Source: Nitrospirillum viridazoti CBAmc (GTDB lineage Bacteria > Pseudomonadota > Alphaproteobacteria > Azospirillales > Azospirillaceae). From it: a DNA stretch of 64,000 nucleotides. The stretch is from NCBI RefSeq assembly GCF_000730165.1, contig NZ_CP022111.1, positions 744,001-808,000 on the forward strand, written 5' to 3'. The notes under the pieces are model-generated. The model made no database searches. It was given only the letters and a program-made list of their open reading frames with translations, and had not been told where the DNA came from. Shown piece after piece: positions 17,271-25,264 of this stretch. The translations under genes and the position numbers were made by a program. Each line of letters opens with the position of its first letter. The first letter of the stretch is position 1.

Positions 17271-18761
17271 ATGGACACCAGCGCGTCCGCCCTGTCGCCT
17301 GCCCCGCAAGAGGTGCCCGTCCGCTTCCGCCGGATGGAGGACCACCACAACCTGGTGCCGGTGCATGTGGTGTGGGAGATCACGCTGGCCTGCAATCTGA
17401 AGTGCCAGCATTGCGGTTCCCGCGCCGGCCGGCCCCGCGCCGATGAGCTGACCACGGCGGAGGCGCTGGACCTGGTTGACCAACTGGCGGCCCTCGGCAC
17501 GCGCGAGATGACCCTGATCGGGGGGGAGGCCTATCTGCGCCGCGACTGGATCGACATCGTGCGCCGCTGCCGCGACCATGGCATGCGCACCGCCATCCAG
17601 ACCGGCGCCCGCAACCTGACCGACGCCCGCCTGGACCAGGCGGTAGCGGCCGGCCTGCAGGGGCTGGGCGTCTCCATCGATGGCTTGCCCGATCTGCACG
17701 ACCGGGTGCGCGGCGTCCCCGGCTCCTACGACCAGGCCATCAGCGCGCTGCGCCGGGCCAAGGTGCTGGGCCTGGACGTGTCGGTCAACACCCAGATCGG
17801 GCCGGAGACGCCGGCCCATCTGCCGGACCTGATGGACCGCATCATCGAAGCGGGCGCCACCCACTGGCAGATCCAACTGACCGTGGCCATGGGCAACGCC
17901 GTCGACAACCCCGACCTGCTGCTGCAGCCCTATCAGCTGATCGACGTCATGCCCCTGCTGGCCCGCCTGTATCAGGAGGGGGTGGAGCGCGGGCTGCTGA
18001 TGATCGTGGGCAACAACATCGGCTATTTCGGGCCCTATGAGCGCATGTGGCGCGGCTATGGCGATGAGTCCATGCACTGGACCGGCTGCGCCGCCGGCCA
18101 GACCACCATCGGCATCGAGGCCGACGGCACCATCAAGGGCTGCCCCTCGCTGGCCACCTCGCTCTATTCCGCCGGTCATGTGCGCGACATGACGGTGGAG
18201 GATATCTGGCGCCATACGGAGCGCATCAGCTTCGGCCGTCTGCGCTCGGTGGAGGAGATGTGGGGCTATTGCCGCACCTGCTACTACGCCGACGCCTGCC
18301 GCGCCGGCTGCACCTGGACGTCCGAATCGCTGCTGGGCCGCCGGGGCAACAACCCCTACTGCCACCACCGGGTGCTGGATCTGGCCAAGCACGGCCTGCG
18401 CGAGCGGGTGGTGAAGGTCAAGGAGGCGCCACCAGAGAGCTTCGCCATTAGCGAATTCGCCCTGATCACCGAGGCCATCCCGGGCATGGAGGATGCGCCA
18501 CCCCTGCCGGCACGCGACCCGGAACATGTCCACATCCACCCCCGCGAGCGCGCGGCGGGCGGCGGCACCACGCCGCCCAGGCTGGAGGTCTGCCGGGGCT
18601 GCGACCAATACATCTGGCCGCACGAGGAGACCTGCCCCCATTGTGGCTCAGACGTGGCCGCCGAAGCCGCCCGCCACGCGGAGGACACCGCCCGCCGCCG
18701 TGCCCTGATAGAGCAGGCCAAGCGCTTCCTGGCAGGCCTGCAGACGGCGGGGATGGAGTGA
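17271..18761 (+). CDS. Radical SAM/SPASM enzyme associated with Y-x(10)-GDL peptides
   Basis: 496 residues. The radical SAM core carries Cys41, Cys45 and Cys48 in CNLKCQHC and the SAM-contacting GGEAY (about 84-88). A SPASM-type C-terminal region has Cys273, 291, 334, 337, 343, 347 and 364, enough for two auxiliary Fe-S clusters, as in peptide-modifying maturases. Residues 441-458 add a CxxC...CxxC zinc-ribbon (CRGC, CPHC), followed by a charged helix. It lies downstream of three tandem small peptides, its likely substrates or partners. ATG 17271 is preceded by AAGGAA; an ATG 42 nt upstream is possible. Reaction and modified residue are unknown; the peptides lack Cys, so a thioether is ruled out unless another protein supplies sulfur. 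Confidence 0.9.
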   Translation: MDTSASALSPAPQEVPVRFRRMEDHHNLVPVHVVWEITLACNLKCQHCGSRAGRPRADELTTAEALDLVDQLAALGTREMTLIGGEAYLRRDWIDIVRRCRDHGMRTAIQTGARNLTDARLDQAVAAGLQGLGVSIDGLPDLHDRVRGVPGSYDQAISALRRAKVLGLDVSVNTQIGPETPAHLPDLMDRIIEAGATHWQIQLTVAMGNAVDNPDLLLQPYQLIDVMPLLARLYQEGVERGLLMIVGNNIGYFGPYERMWRGYGDESMHWTGCAAGQTTIGIEADGTIKGCPSLATSLYSAGHVRDMTVEDIWRHTERISFGRLRSVEEMWGYCRTCYYADACRAGCTWTSESLLGRRGNNPYCHHRVLDLAKHGLRERVVKVKEAPPESFAISEFALITEAIPGMEDAPPLPARDPEHVHIHPRERAAGGGTTPPRLEVCRGCDQYIWPHEETCPHCGSDVAAEAARHAEDTARRRALIEQAKRFLAGLQTAGME

Positions 18762-18819
18762 GTTCTCGTCTTGGGATTGGGCGCGGCAGTTTATTTATTA
18801 ACAGATAAATCCTGAATAA

Positions 18820-19359
18820 TTATGGCCTTGTAAGTACTTGGCATTCAACATTATAGAATGTCTGGCTCTGAATTTTATTCCCGATCTTATTTCGGGTCGC
18901 GGAATCACTATTGGTCATCAGGAGATAATATCCTCTATATTTGAATAGAGTTTCCTTAGAGAAATCGCCATTAGCCTGTATTTCTTTAAATGTTATTTTG
19001 GACTCACTGAGATTTTGCTCCGCTCCAACTACCTGGCCAACTTTCTCAGATCCCTGGTATATGCCATCTGGGTCGGTATTTTCCTTGTCCGATGGAATTT
19101 GTTTTTCGATCGATGAATATATTTTTTGATTATTCTCATATTCATCATTCCACGCGCTATATCCAACGTAAAAAACCCCTAAGATAATAAGAATAACTTC
19201 AATAGTTGTGCGTGTTTTCTGGGGTATTACGCCAAATTTTTCGTGCATTGCTGGAAAAAATCTTTTCAATATTTTATCAATAGCCAGAAGATAGCCACCT
19301 CCACACCACTTTAACAGGGGGATGATGGTAATGAAGATGTATGTAAATACATTGTTCAT
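18820..19359 (-). CDS. AT-rich orphan gene: two-helix membrane protein of unknown function
   Basis: 179 residues encoded by DNA of only about 36% G+C, against about 69% around it, with codons (ATA, AAT, TTT, TTA) otherwise rare here. That strongly suggests horizontal transfer. Two hydrophobic stretches (about 5-28 and 52-70) are followed by a soluble C-terminal domain (about 75-179) with ITFKEIQ and a Tyr-rich segment (LFKYRGYYLL). I recognise no family. The ribosome-binding site is poor. No mobility gene flanks it and it lies alone between the radical SAM gene and gmk. It could be a defence or toxin-like cargo gene, but nothing in the sequence shows that. Confidence 0.6.
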   Translation of the reverse strand: MNNVFTYIFITIIPLLKWCGGGYLLAIDKILKRFFPAMHEKFGVIPQKTRTTIEVILIILGVFYVGYSAWNDEYENNQKIYSSIEKQIPSDKENTDPDGIYQGSEKVGQVVGAEQNLSESKITFKEIQANGDFSKETLFKYRGYYLLMTNSDSATRNKIGNKIQSQTFYNVECQVLTRP

Positions 19360-19812
19360 ATTTTGGTCCCAGATGAAATAAGTTTATCTGATGTAATGGA
19401 TGCAGGTCGAAATCCCCCTTCAAAAAGGGGTCAACTCTCCAACGTAAATGCGATATCGTGCCAGCCGTTAGTGGCATCGTCCATAACTCGAATCGGCTGT
19501 TAGCTGATGATGGTTTTGAACACGCCCCGATCACTGCCGCCTTCCGGTGTCAGGATCAAGAGGGTGCAGCCAGCACGGATGCACCAGCGCTGATCGTGCA
19601 AATAGACCACACCTGGCCGCCCCGCGCCGCGCTCAGATCCAACGGGGGCGGCGACACGGGGCGGCCATTGCGGGTCCCGCTCCGCCGTCGGCGGCAGTTT
19701 CCAGGAAAGCAGACAACGCGGCCGACTGCCTGTCGGCCGCATGGCCCTGCGCCGAAAAGGTGATGGTGGTAAGGAAGCTGCCACCGGGGCCGGGTCCCGG
19801 CGGCGCATGGCC
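19360..19812. other. Gene-poor stretch between the AT-rich gene and gmk
   Basis: About 450 nt where composition returns from about 40% to about 68% G+C. Short open frames exist on both strands but have no start signals or recognisable products. The right half probably marks the junction of the transferred segment. No terminal inverted repeats or tRNA remnant was visible. Confidence 0.5.
19718..19740 (-). terminator. Candidate gmk terminator
   Basis: Perfect 9-bp stem GCGGCCGAC (19718-19726) with GTCGGCCGC (19732-19740) and a 5-nt loop; minus-strand continuation GTTGTCTGCTTTCC is moderately T-rich. It lies 73 nt beyond the gmk stop codon. Confidence 0.5.
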
Positions 19813-20505
19813 TCACACCCCCGCCTGCAGGCCCTTCACGAACTCCGACAGGCCCACCTGGCGGCGGCGCACCAGGCGTTCGGCGGTCAGGATGGCGTGG
19901 GCCTTGGCGACGGAGCTGTCCACGTCATTGTTGATGATGACATAGTCGTATTCGGCCCAGTGGCTCATCTCGTTGGACGCCTTGCTCATGCGCTTGGCGA
20001 TTTCGGCCTGGCTGTCCTGGGCGCGGCTGGTCAGGCGGCGTTCCAGTTCGCGGGCCGACGGGGGCAGGATGAAGATGCTGACCAGGTCGTCGCGGGCCTT
20101 TTCCTTCAGCTGTTGCGTGCCCTGCCAGTCGATGTCGAACAGCACGTCGCGGCCGCCCGCCAGCGCCTGTTCCACCGGCTCGCGCGGGGTGCCGTAGTAG
20201 TTGTCGAAGACCTTGGCGTATTCCAGCAGCTTGCCCTGGTTCACCATCAGGTCGAATTCGGTGAGGCTGGTGAAGTGATAGTCCACGCCGGCAACCTCGC
20301 CCGGCCGCTTGGCGCGAGTGGTGGCGGAAACCGACATGGTCAGTTCATCATCCTGCTCCAGCAGGCGGCGGGCGATGGTGGTCTTGCCCGCGCCGGACGG
20401 CGAGGACAGCACCAGCATCAGGCCGCGGCGGTGCATGTAGGGGGGCAGGGCGGGGGACGGGGTGTCGGCGGTCATGGGCGTACTCACTAGGGGGGGCGTG
20501 CTCAT
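19813..20505 (-). CDS. gmk: Guanylate kinase
   Basis: 230 residues; phosphorylates GMP to GDP with ATP in the cytoplasm. P-loop SSPSGAGKTTI near residue 34 and the GMP-binding region with SVSATTRAKRPGEVAGVDYHF are typical. The ATG at 20505 overlaps the yicC stop (ATGA), giving translational coupling; an ATG at 20475 would give a product closer to the usual 205-215 residues. The yicC-gmk pair is conserved in many bacteria. Confidence 0.95.
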   Translation of the reverse strand: MSTPPLVSTPMTADTPSPALPPYMHRRGLMLVLSSPSGAGKTTIARRLLEQDDELTMSVSATTRAKRPGEVAGVDYHFTSLTEFDLMVNQGKLLEYAKVFDNYYGTPREPVEQALAGGRDVLFDIDWQGTQQLKEKARDDLVSIFILPPSARELERRLTSRAQDSQAEIAKRMSKASNEMSHWAEYDYVIINNDVDSSVAKAHAILTAERLVRRRQVGLSEFVKGLQAGV

Positions 20506-21398
20506 TCGATATTCTGAACCTGTTCGCGGAACTGCTCGATCGTGGCCTTCAGCGACAGGCCGATGCGGGTCAGTTCCACGTCGGCGGACTTGGAACAGAG
20601 GGTGTTGGCCTCGCGGTTGAATTCCTGGCACAGGAAGTCCAGGCGCCGGCCCACGGCGGCCCCCTCGGCCAGCATGTCGCGGGCCTGGGCGATGTGGGCG
20701 CGCAGGCGGTCCAGCTCTTCCCGCACATCGGCCTTGGCGATCAGCAGCGCCGCCTCCTGGGCCAGGCGCTCCTCCGGCAGGGCCGGCACGGCCTCCAGCA
20801 GGGCCTGCACCTGGGTCTTCAGCTTGTCCCGGAGTGTCGCGGGCTGCAGCGCGGCGGTGCTGGCGGCGGCCTCGGTCAGCGACGCGATCTCATCCAGGTG
20901 GCCGGTCAGCACCGCGTGCAGGCGCGCGCCCTCGGCGGCGCGGGCGCTGGCCAGGGCCAGGATGGCCTGGGTCACGGTCTTACCGATGGCAGCCTCCAGT
21001 TCCGCCCGCTCCTCCGGCTGTTCCGTCTCCTCGCCCGTGTCGATGACGCCGCGCACGGACAGCAGGGCGTCGATGCGGGGCGGCGCCGCGCCGGCGCCCT
21101 CGATCTCCCGCACCAATTCCAGCACCTGGGCCAGCAACTCACGGTTCAGGCGCAGCGGGGCCGTGGTGGCGGTACGGTTGACGGTCAGGTTCAGGGTGAC
21201 GTTGCCGCGGCGGATCAGGCGGTTCACCTCCGCGCGGGTCAGGGCCTCGATGGCGTCGAAGCCGGAGGGCTGGCGGGTGCGCAGATCCAGCGCGCGGCCA
21301 TTGACGCTCTTCACCTCGACGATCCACGAGGTGCCGCTGGCGGCACCTTCCGCGCGGGCGAAGCCGGTCATGCTGGCGAGGGGGGAAGTCTTGCTCAA
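20502..21398 (-). CDS. yicC: YicC-family endoribonuclease
   Basis: About 298 residues. Begins near SMTGFARAEG, the conserved YicC N-terminus, followed by EVKSVNGRALDLR; the C-terminal DUF1732 part has KADVREELDRLRAHI and GRRLDFLCQEFNREANTLCSK. E. coli YicC is an endoribonuclease acting on small RNAs such as RyhB. I chose TTG 21398, nine nt after GGGGAC; ATG 21371, directly before TGFAR, is the alternative. Overlaps gmk by four nt. Confidence 0.88.
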   Translation of the reverse strand: MSKTSPLASMTGFARAEGAASGTSWIVEVKSVNGRALDLRTRQPSGFDAIEALTRAEVNRLIRRGNVTLNLTVNRTATTAPLRLNRELLAQVLELVREIEGAGAAPPRIDALLSVRGVIDTGEETEQPEERAELEAAIGKTVTQAILALASARAAEGARLHAVLTGHLDEIASLTEAAASTAALQPATLRDKLKTQVQALLEAVPALPEERLAQEAALLIAKADVREELDRLRAHIAQARDMLAEGAAVGRRLDFLCQEFNREANTLCSKSADVELTRIGLSLKATIEQFREQVQNIE

Positions 21399-21620
21399 AG
21401 GGCGGGTCCCCAAGGGAAGGAGGAAGGCGACAGGGACGCAACCTCCGCCGCGCTGCCGGCTGGACCGGCGGCGAGACATGCTGCATCGTCTTGAGGCTAG
21501 GGTTATAGCCCGTGGCGGCGGCGACAAACAAGCAAGGCCCGGGGGTGGGCCGGTTGCGGTAAGTGCGTGGCCCCATTGATGATGCGGGCTTCACCACGGG
21601 GACAACAGGGGGGACGGGCG

Positions 21621-22397
21621 GTGCAGTCGCCGAACAGCATTCTGATCACCGGCGCGTCCAGCGGCATTGGCGAGGCCCTGGCCTTGGCCTATGCGGTGCG
21701 TGGGCGTCAGCTGTGGCTGACCGGCCGTGATTCGGCGCGGCTGGACGCGGTGGCCGACGCCGCGCGCGCCAAGGGCGCCCGGGTGACGGCGGCCACGCTG
21801 GACGTGCTCGACCGCCAAGCCCTGGCCGACTGGATCATCGCCGCCGACAACGGCGTGCCCATCGACCTCGCCATCGCCAACGCCGGCATCTCGGGCGGCA
21901 CAGGCGGCGGGGATGCCGCCACCTCGGGCGAGACGGAGGAGCAGGCGCGCCGCATCCTGGCCGTGAACATCGAGGGCGTGCTGAACACCCTCCACCCCCT
22001 GATCCCGCGCATGGTGGCGCGCAAACGGGGGCAATTGGCGCTGATGTCCTCGCTGGCCGCCTTTCGCGGCATGCCGGGGGCGCCCGCCTACTGCGCTTCC
22101 AAGGCGGCGGTGCGGTCGTATGGCGAGGGATTGCGGGGGGAGCTGATGGGCAAGGGGGTGCAGGTCAACGTCATCTGCCCCGGCTTCGTGCGCAGCCGCA
22201 TGACGGCGGTAAACAGCTTCCCCATGCCCTTCCTGATGGACGCGGACAAGGCCGCGCGCATCGTGGTGGCGGGGCTGGCCGCCAACCGGGCGCGCATCGC
22301 CTTCCCCTGGCCCACCTATGCCGTGTCCTGGCTGCTGGGCGTCCTGCCCCCCGGCCTGACCGACGCCCTGCTGGCCCAGGCGCCGCGCAAGGTTTAG
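21621..22397 (+). CDS. Short-chain dehydrogenase/reductase
   Basis: 258 residues from GTG 21621, eight nt after a G-rich ribosome site. Motifs: ITGASSGIG (cofactor), IANAG, and YCASKAA (active-site Tyr and Lys). The C-terminus is hydrophobic (YAVSWLLGVLPPGL), so membrane association is possible, as in DltE/YqjQ-type SDRs. ATGs at 21579 or 21582 are possible starts. It ends with a 4-nt overlap with the convergent aminotransferase gene. Substrate unknown. Confidence 0.88.
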   Translation: MQSPNSILITGASSGIGEALALAYAVRGRQLWLTGRDSARLDAVADAARAKGARVTAATLDVLDRQALADWIIAADNGVPIDLAIANAGISGGTGGGDAATSGETEEQARRILAVNIEGVLNTLHPLIPRMVARKRGQLALMSSLAAFRGMPGAPAYCASKAAVRSYGEGLRGELMGKGVQVNVICPGFVRSRMTAVNSFPMPFLMDADKAARIVVAGLAANRARIAFPWPTYAVSWLLGVLPPGLTDALLAQAPRKV

Positions 22398-23611
22398 GGC
22401 GCCAGCCTGGCGAGGGCGTCGGCCAACCGGTCCAACTCCGCCTCCGTCGTCAGATAGCTCAGGGACGCGCGGGCGATTTCCGTCAGGCCGCGCGTCGTCA
22501 TGTCCAGCGGTGTGTAGGGCATGCCGTTGGCGCCCAGGGTCAGGCCCTGGTCCATCAACCGGGCGCGCACCGCCGAGCCCGCCAGGCCCTCCACCGTGAA
22601 GGACACCAGGCCGCTGCGGGTTTCCGGATCGCCGATGTCGCGCACGGTGACGCCGGGGATGCCCTCCAGGCGTCCCCGCAGCCCCTGCGCCAAATGGTGG
22701 ATGCGGGCGCGGATGTGGTCGATGCCTAGTGCCAGGGCTTGTTCCAGGGCGTTGCCCAGGCCCAGCTGCAGGGCCACCGAGGCCTCCGACGCTTCCAGGC
22801 GGCGGGCATCGTCGCGGGGCGACACCGGGGCATGGTCAGCCCCCAAGTGCGTGGCCCAGGGCGAGGACTGCACGTCCAGCCAGGCGGGCGTGACCTTGTC
22901 CAGGAAGTCGCGGCGGACATACAGCAGGGCGGTGCCACGGGGCCCGCGCAGGTGCTTGCGTCCCGGCGCCTTCAGCATGTCGCAGCCCAGCGCCCGTACG
23001 TCGACGGGGATTTGCCCCACCACCTGGGCGGCGTCGATAACATAGGGAATGCCGGCGGCGCGGGCCACCCGGCCCACCGCCGCCGCGTCATTGACCAGGC
23101 CGCCGTTGGCAGCCCCCCAGGTCAGGCTGACCAGGCGCACGCGGTCGTCGATCAGGCCGGCCAGGGCGTCGGCGTCCACCCGGCCGTCCTCCAGGCTGGG
23201 AATCACCTCCACCCCGGCGCCGGCGCGGGCAGCCTTGTCGCGCAGAGTGGTCAGGTTGCCGCCCCATTCCTGGCGACCCACCAGAACGCGGTCACCGGGG
23301 CGCAAGGGCGGCAGGCTGGCGATGGCGGTGCCCCAGGCGGCGGAGCCACCGGTGGCGAAGGCGATCTCTTCCGGGGTGGCGTTCAGCAGGGTGGCCGCCG
23401 CCGCGCGCGTCCGCGCCACGCCGTCCGCCGCCATCACCGCCGCCTCCATGGGGCCGACCTCGGCCTCCAGGGCCAGATGATCGGTGATGGCCGCCAGGGT
23501 GCGGCGGGAGGACAGGCTGGCGCCGGCGTGGTTGAAGTGCACGCGGGGGCCAGCGCAGCCGGGCGTATCGGCGCGCAGCGCTTCGATCAGGGCATCGGTC
23601 AGGAGGGGCAT
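22394..23611 (-). CDS. Class V PLP-dependent aminotransferase-fold enzyme
   Basis: 405 residues of fold type I. The PLP Lys is in the segment LKAPGRKHLRGPRG; the conserved Asp and Gln that contact the cofactor are in YVIDAAQVVGQ, and FNHAGASLS marks the family N-terminus. It resembles cysteine desulfurase/isopenicillin-N epimerase-like proteins, but no active-site Cys loop of a desulfurase is visible, so the reaction is unclear. ATG 23611 follows GGAG inside the ridA end. Co-transcribed with a RidA gene five nt upstream, which suggests it releases reactive enamine/imine products. Confidence 0.88.
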   Translation of the reverse strand: MPLLTDALIEALRADTPGCAGPRVHFNHAGASLSSRRTLAAITDHLALEAEVGPMEAAVMAADGVARTRAAAATLLNATPEEIAFATGGSAAWGTAIASLPPLRPGDRVLVGRQEWGGNLTTLRDKAARAGAGVEVIPSLEDGRVDADALAGLIDDRVRLVSLTWGAANGGLVNDAAAVGRVARAAGIPYVIDAAQVVGQIPVDVRALGCDMLKAPGRKHLRGPRGTALLYVRRDFLDKVTPAWLDVQSSPWATHLGADHAPVSPRDDARRLEASEASVALQLGLGNALEQALALGIDHIRARIHHLAQGLRGRLEGIPGVTVRDIGDPETRSGLVSFTVEGLAGSAVRARLMDQGLTLGANGMPYTPLDMTTRGLTEIARASLSYLTTEAELDRLADALARLAP

Positions 23612-23616
23612 GGGGA

Positions 23617-24075
23617 TCACTCCGCCAATTCGATGATGGCCTCGACCTCCACCGCCGCGCCCCGCGGCAGGGCGGCGGCGCCGACGGCGGATCGGGCGTG
23701 GCGTCCTGCCTCGCCGAACACCGCCACCATCAGGTCCGATGCGCCGTTGGCCACCAGCGGCTGCTGGGTGAAGTCCGGCGCGCTGGCGACGAACACGGTC
23801 AGCTTGGCCACCTGCCGCACCTTGGCCAGATCGTCGCCCGCCGCCTTGGCGACGTGGGCGATGACGTTCAGGGCCGCAGCCTGGGCCGCCCGCACGCCAT
23901 CCTCCACCGCGACCTGGTCCCCCAGCCGTCCCTGGGCGCCCGCCGGGGCGATCTGCCCGGCCACGAACAGCAAGGGGCCCACCCGGGTGGTGGAGACATA
24001 GTTGGCGGCGGGACTGGAGGGCTGCGGCAGGGTCAGGCCCAGGGACTGGACCTTTCCGGCGATCGAGATGGGCAT
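23617..24075 (-). CDS. RidA-family (YjgF/UK114) enamine/imine deaminase
   Basis: 152 residues, long-type RidA (YjgH-like) with VGPLLFVAGQIA near residue 33 and AVGAAALPRGAAVEVEAI at the end, where the conserved Arg normally found in RidA sits in PRG. RidA proteins hydrolyse reactive enamines and imines released by PLP enzymes. Its partner here is the aminotransferase-fold gene that follows at once. Divergent from a LysR regulator 140 nt away that probably controls both. Confidence 0.9.
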   Translation of the reverse strand: MPISIAGKVQSLGLTLPQPSSPAANYVSTTRVGPLLFVAGQIAPAGAQGRLGDQVAVEDGVRAAQAAALNVIAHVAKAAGDDLAKVRQVAKLTVFVASAPDFTQQPLVANGASDLMVAVFGEAGRHARSAVGAAALPRGAAVEVEAIIELAE

Positions 24076-24214
24076 GGCGGCGGCATTTCCTTGACTGCGG
24101 AATTCAATAATGTGGCGCCAGGATGCCCGCCGCCAATGCTCCCCGCCAATTCAAAGGGGCACGGGGGAGCGATCGATCTGGCTCATGGGTCGGCCACAGG
24201 TTACAGTCCGGTCC

Positions 24215-25186
24215 ATGCGCCTGTCCCCCATCCTGCCGCCCCTGCCGGCCCTGCGCGCCTTCGAGGTGGCCGGCCGGCTGCTCAGCTTTCGCCAGGCAGG
24301 GCAGGAACTGCTGATCACCCAGAGCGCCGTCAGCCACCACATCCGCCAACTGGAGGAAAGCCTGGGCGTGCCCCTGTTCCTCCGCCACGCCCGGGGCGTG
24401 ACCTTGACGGAGGCGGGCGCCCGGTATCTGGCGTCGGTGCGCCAAGCCTTCGGCCTGATCGCGGAGGCCACGCGCGACGTGCGGGCCCACGCCACGCGCC
24501 AGACGCTGCGGGTCAGCATGGTGCCGTCCTTCGCCGCCAATTGGCTGGTGCCGCGCCTGGACCGCTTTGCCGCCGCCCACCTGGACATCGACCTGATCCT
24601 GGACCCCACGCTGCGCAAGGTGGACGTGCCGAATGGCGAGGCCGACATTGGCATCCGCTATGGCGCAGGGCCGGAGCCCGGTGACGGCTTGGCGGGCCGG
24701 TTGCTGCACATGGACCGCCTGGCACCCGTGGCCGCACCCGCCCTTCTGCGGCGCGGGCCGCCGCTCCAGGCGCCGGGTGACCTCCTTGCCCATCCGCTGC
24801 TGTTCACCATCCGCCCGCTGGAATGGCGGGTGTGGGCGGCGGCGGCGGGTGTGGGTTTGAAGGCGGCCCGCACGGTGCAGCTGACCGACTACAACATCGT
24901 GCTGCAGGCAGCGGTGGAGGGACAGGGTGTGGCCATGGGCCGGGCGCTGCTGGTGCAAGATCGCTTGCGGTCCGGCACGCTGGTGTCGCTGTTCCCGGAG
25001 GTGGTGGTGGAGACGCCCCAGGTGGCCCACTGGCTGGTCTGGGCGGCGGCGCGGGCGCCGACCCCGGCCATGACGGCGTTCATCGACTGGATCGTGGCGG
25101 CGGTGACCGATGCCGCCCCGGCCGCCTCTGGCGGCATGCTTGATGTCGCCCTGGCCGCCTCTGGCGGCATGCTTGATGTCGGGTGA
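24215..25186 (+). CDS. LysR-family (GcvA-like) transcriptional regulator
   Basis: 323 residues. The N-terminal winged helix reads ALRAFEVAGRLLSFRQAGQEL followed by TQSAVSHHIRQLEE, the GcvA/AmpR type of LysR proteins; the rest is a periplasmic-binding-like effector domain with DIGIRYG. ATG 24215 gives the usual LysR N-terminus; upstream in-frame ATGs add unrelated residues. The C-terminus carries a tandem 11-residue duplication (ASGGMLDV twice). Divergent from ridA and the aminotransferase, its likely targets. Confidence 0.9.
   Translation: MRLSPILPPLPALRAFEVAGRLLSFRQAGQELLITQSAVSHHIRQLEESLGVPLFLRHARGVTLTEAGARYLASVRQAFGLIAEATRDVRAHATRQTLRVSMVPSFAANWLVPRLDRFAAAHLDIDLILDPTLRKVDVPNGEADIGIRYGAGPEPGDGLAGRLLHMDRLAPVAAPALLRRGPPLQAPGDLLAHPLLFTIRPLEWRVWAAAAGVGLKAARTVQLTDYNIVLQAAVEGQGVAMGRALLVQDRLRSGTLVSLFPEVVVETPQVAHWLVWAAARAPTPAMTAFIDWIVAAVTDAAPAASGGMLDVALAASGGMLDVG
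25120..25185 (+). repeat. 33-bp tandem duplication at the 3' end of the LysR gene
   Basis: Two copies (25120-25152 and 25153-25185) identical over their first 29 bp. Each contains GCCGCC-TCT-GGCGGC, a 6-bp hairpin, and each encodes ASGGMLDV. In frame, so it lengthens the protein by 11 residues. Confidence 0.9.
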
Positions 25187-25264
25187 AACGGTCCCTAGAC
25201 TGCGAACATAAGTCGTGGTGGTCCAGCGACGATCTCGGGGTGCTCTGTTCACTGCCTAGGCGTC

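Noticed and set aside
19458-19808. Two overlapping short frames on opposite strands upstream of gmk
   Set aside because: Neither has a start signal or recognisable motif, and they mirror each other.
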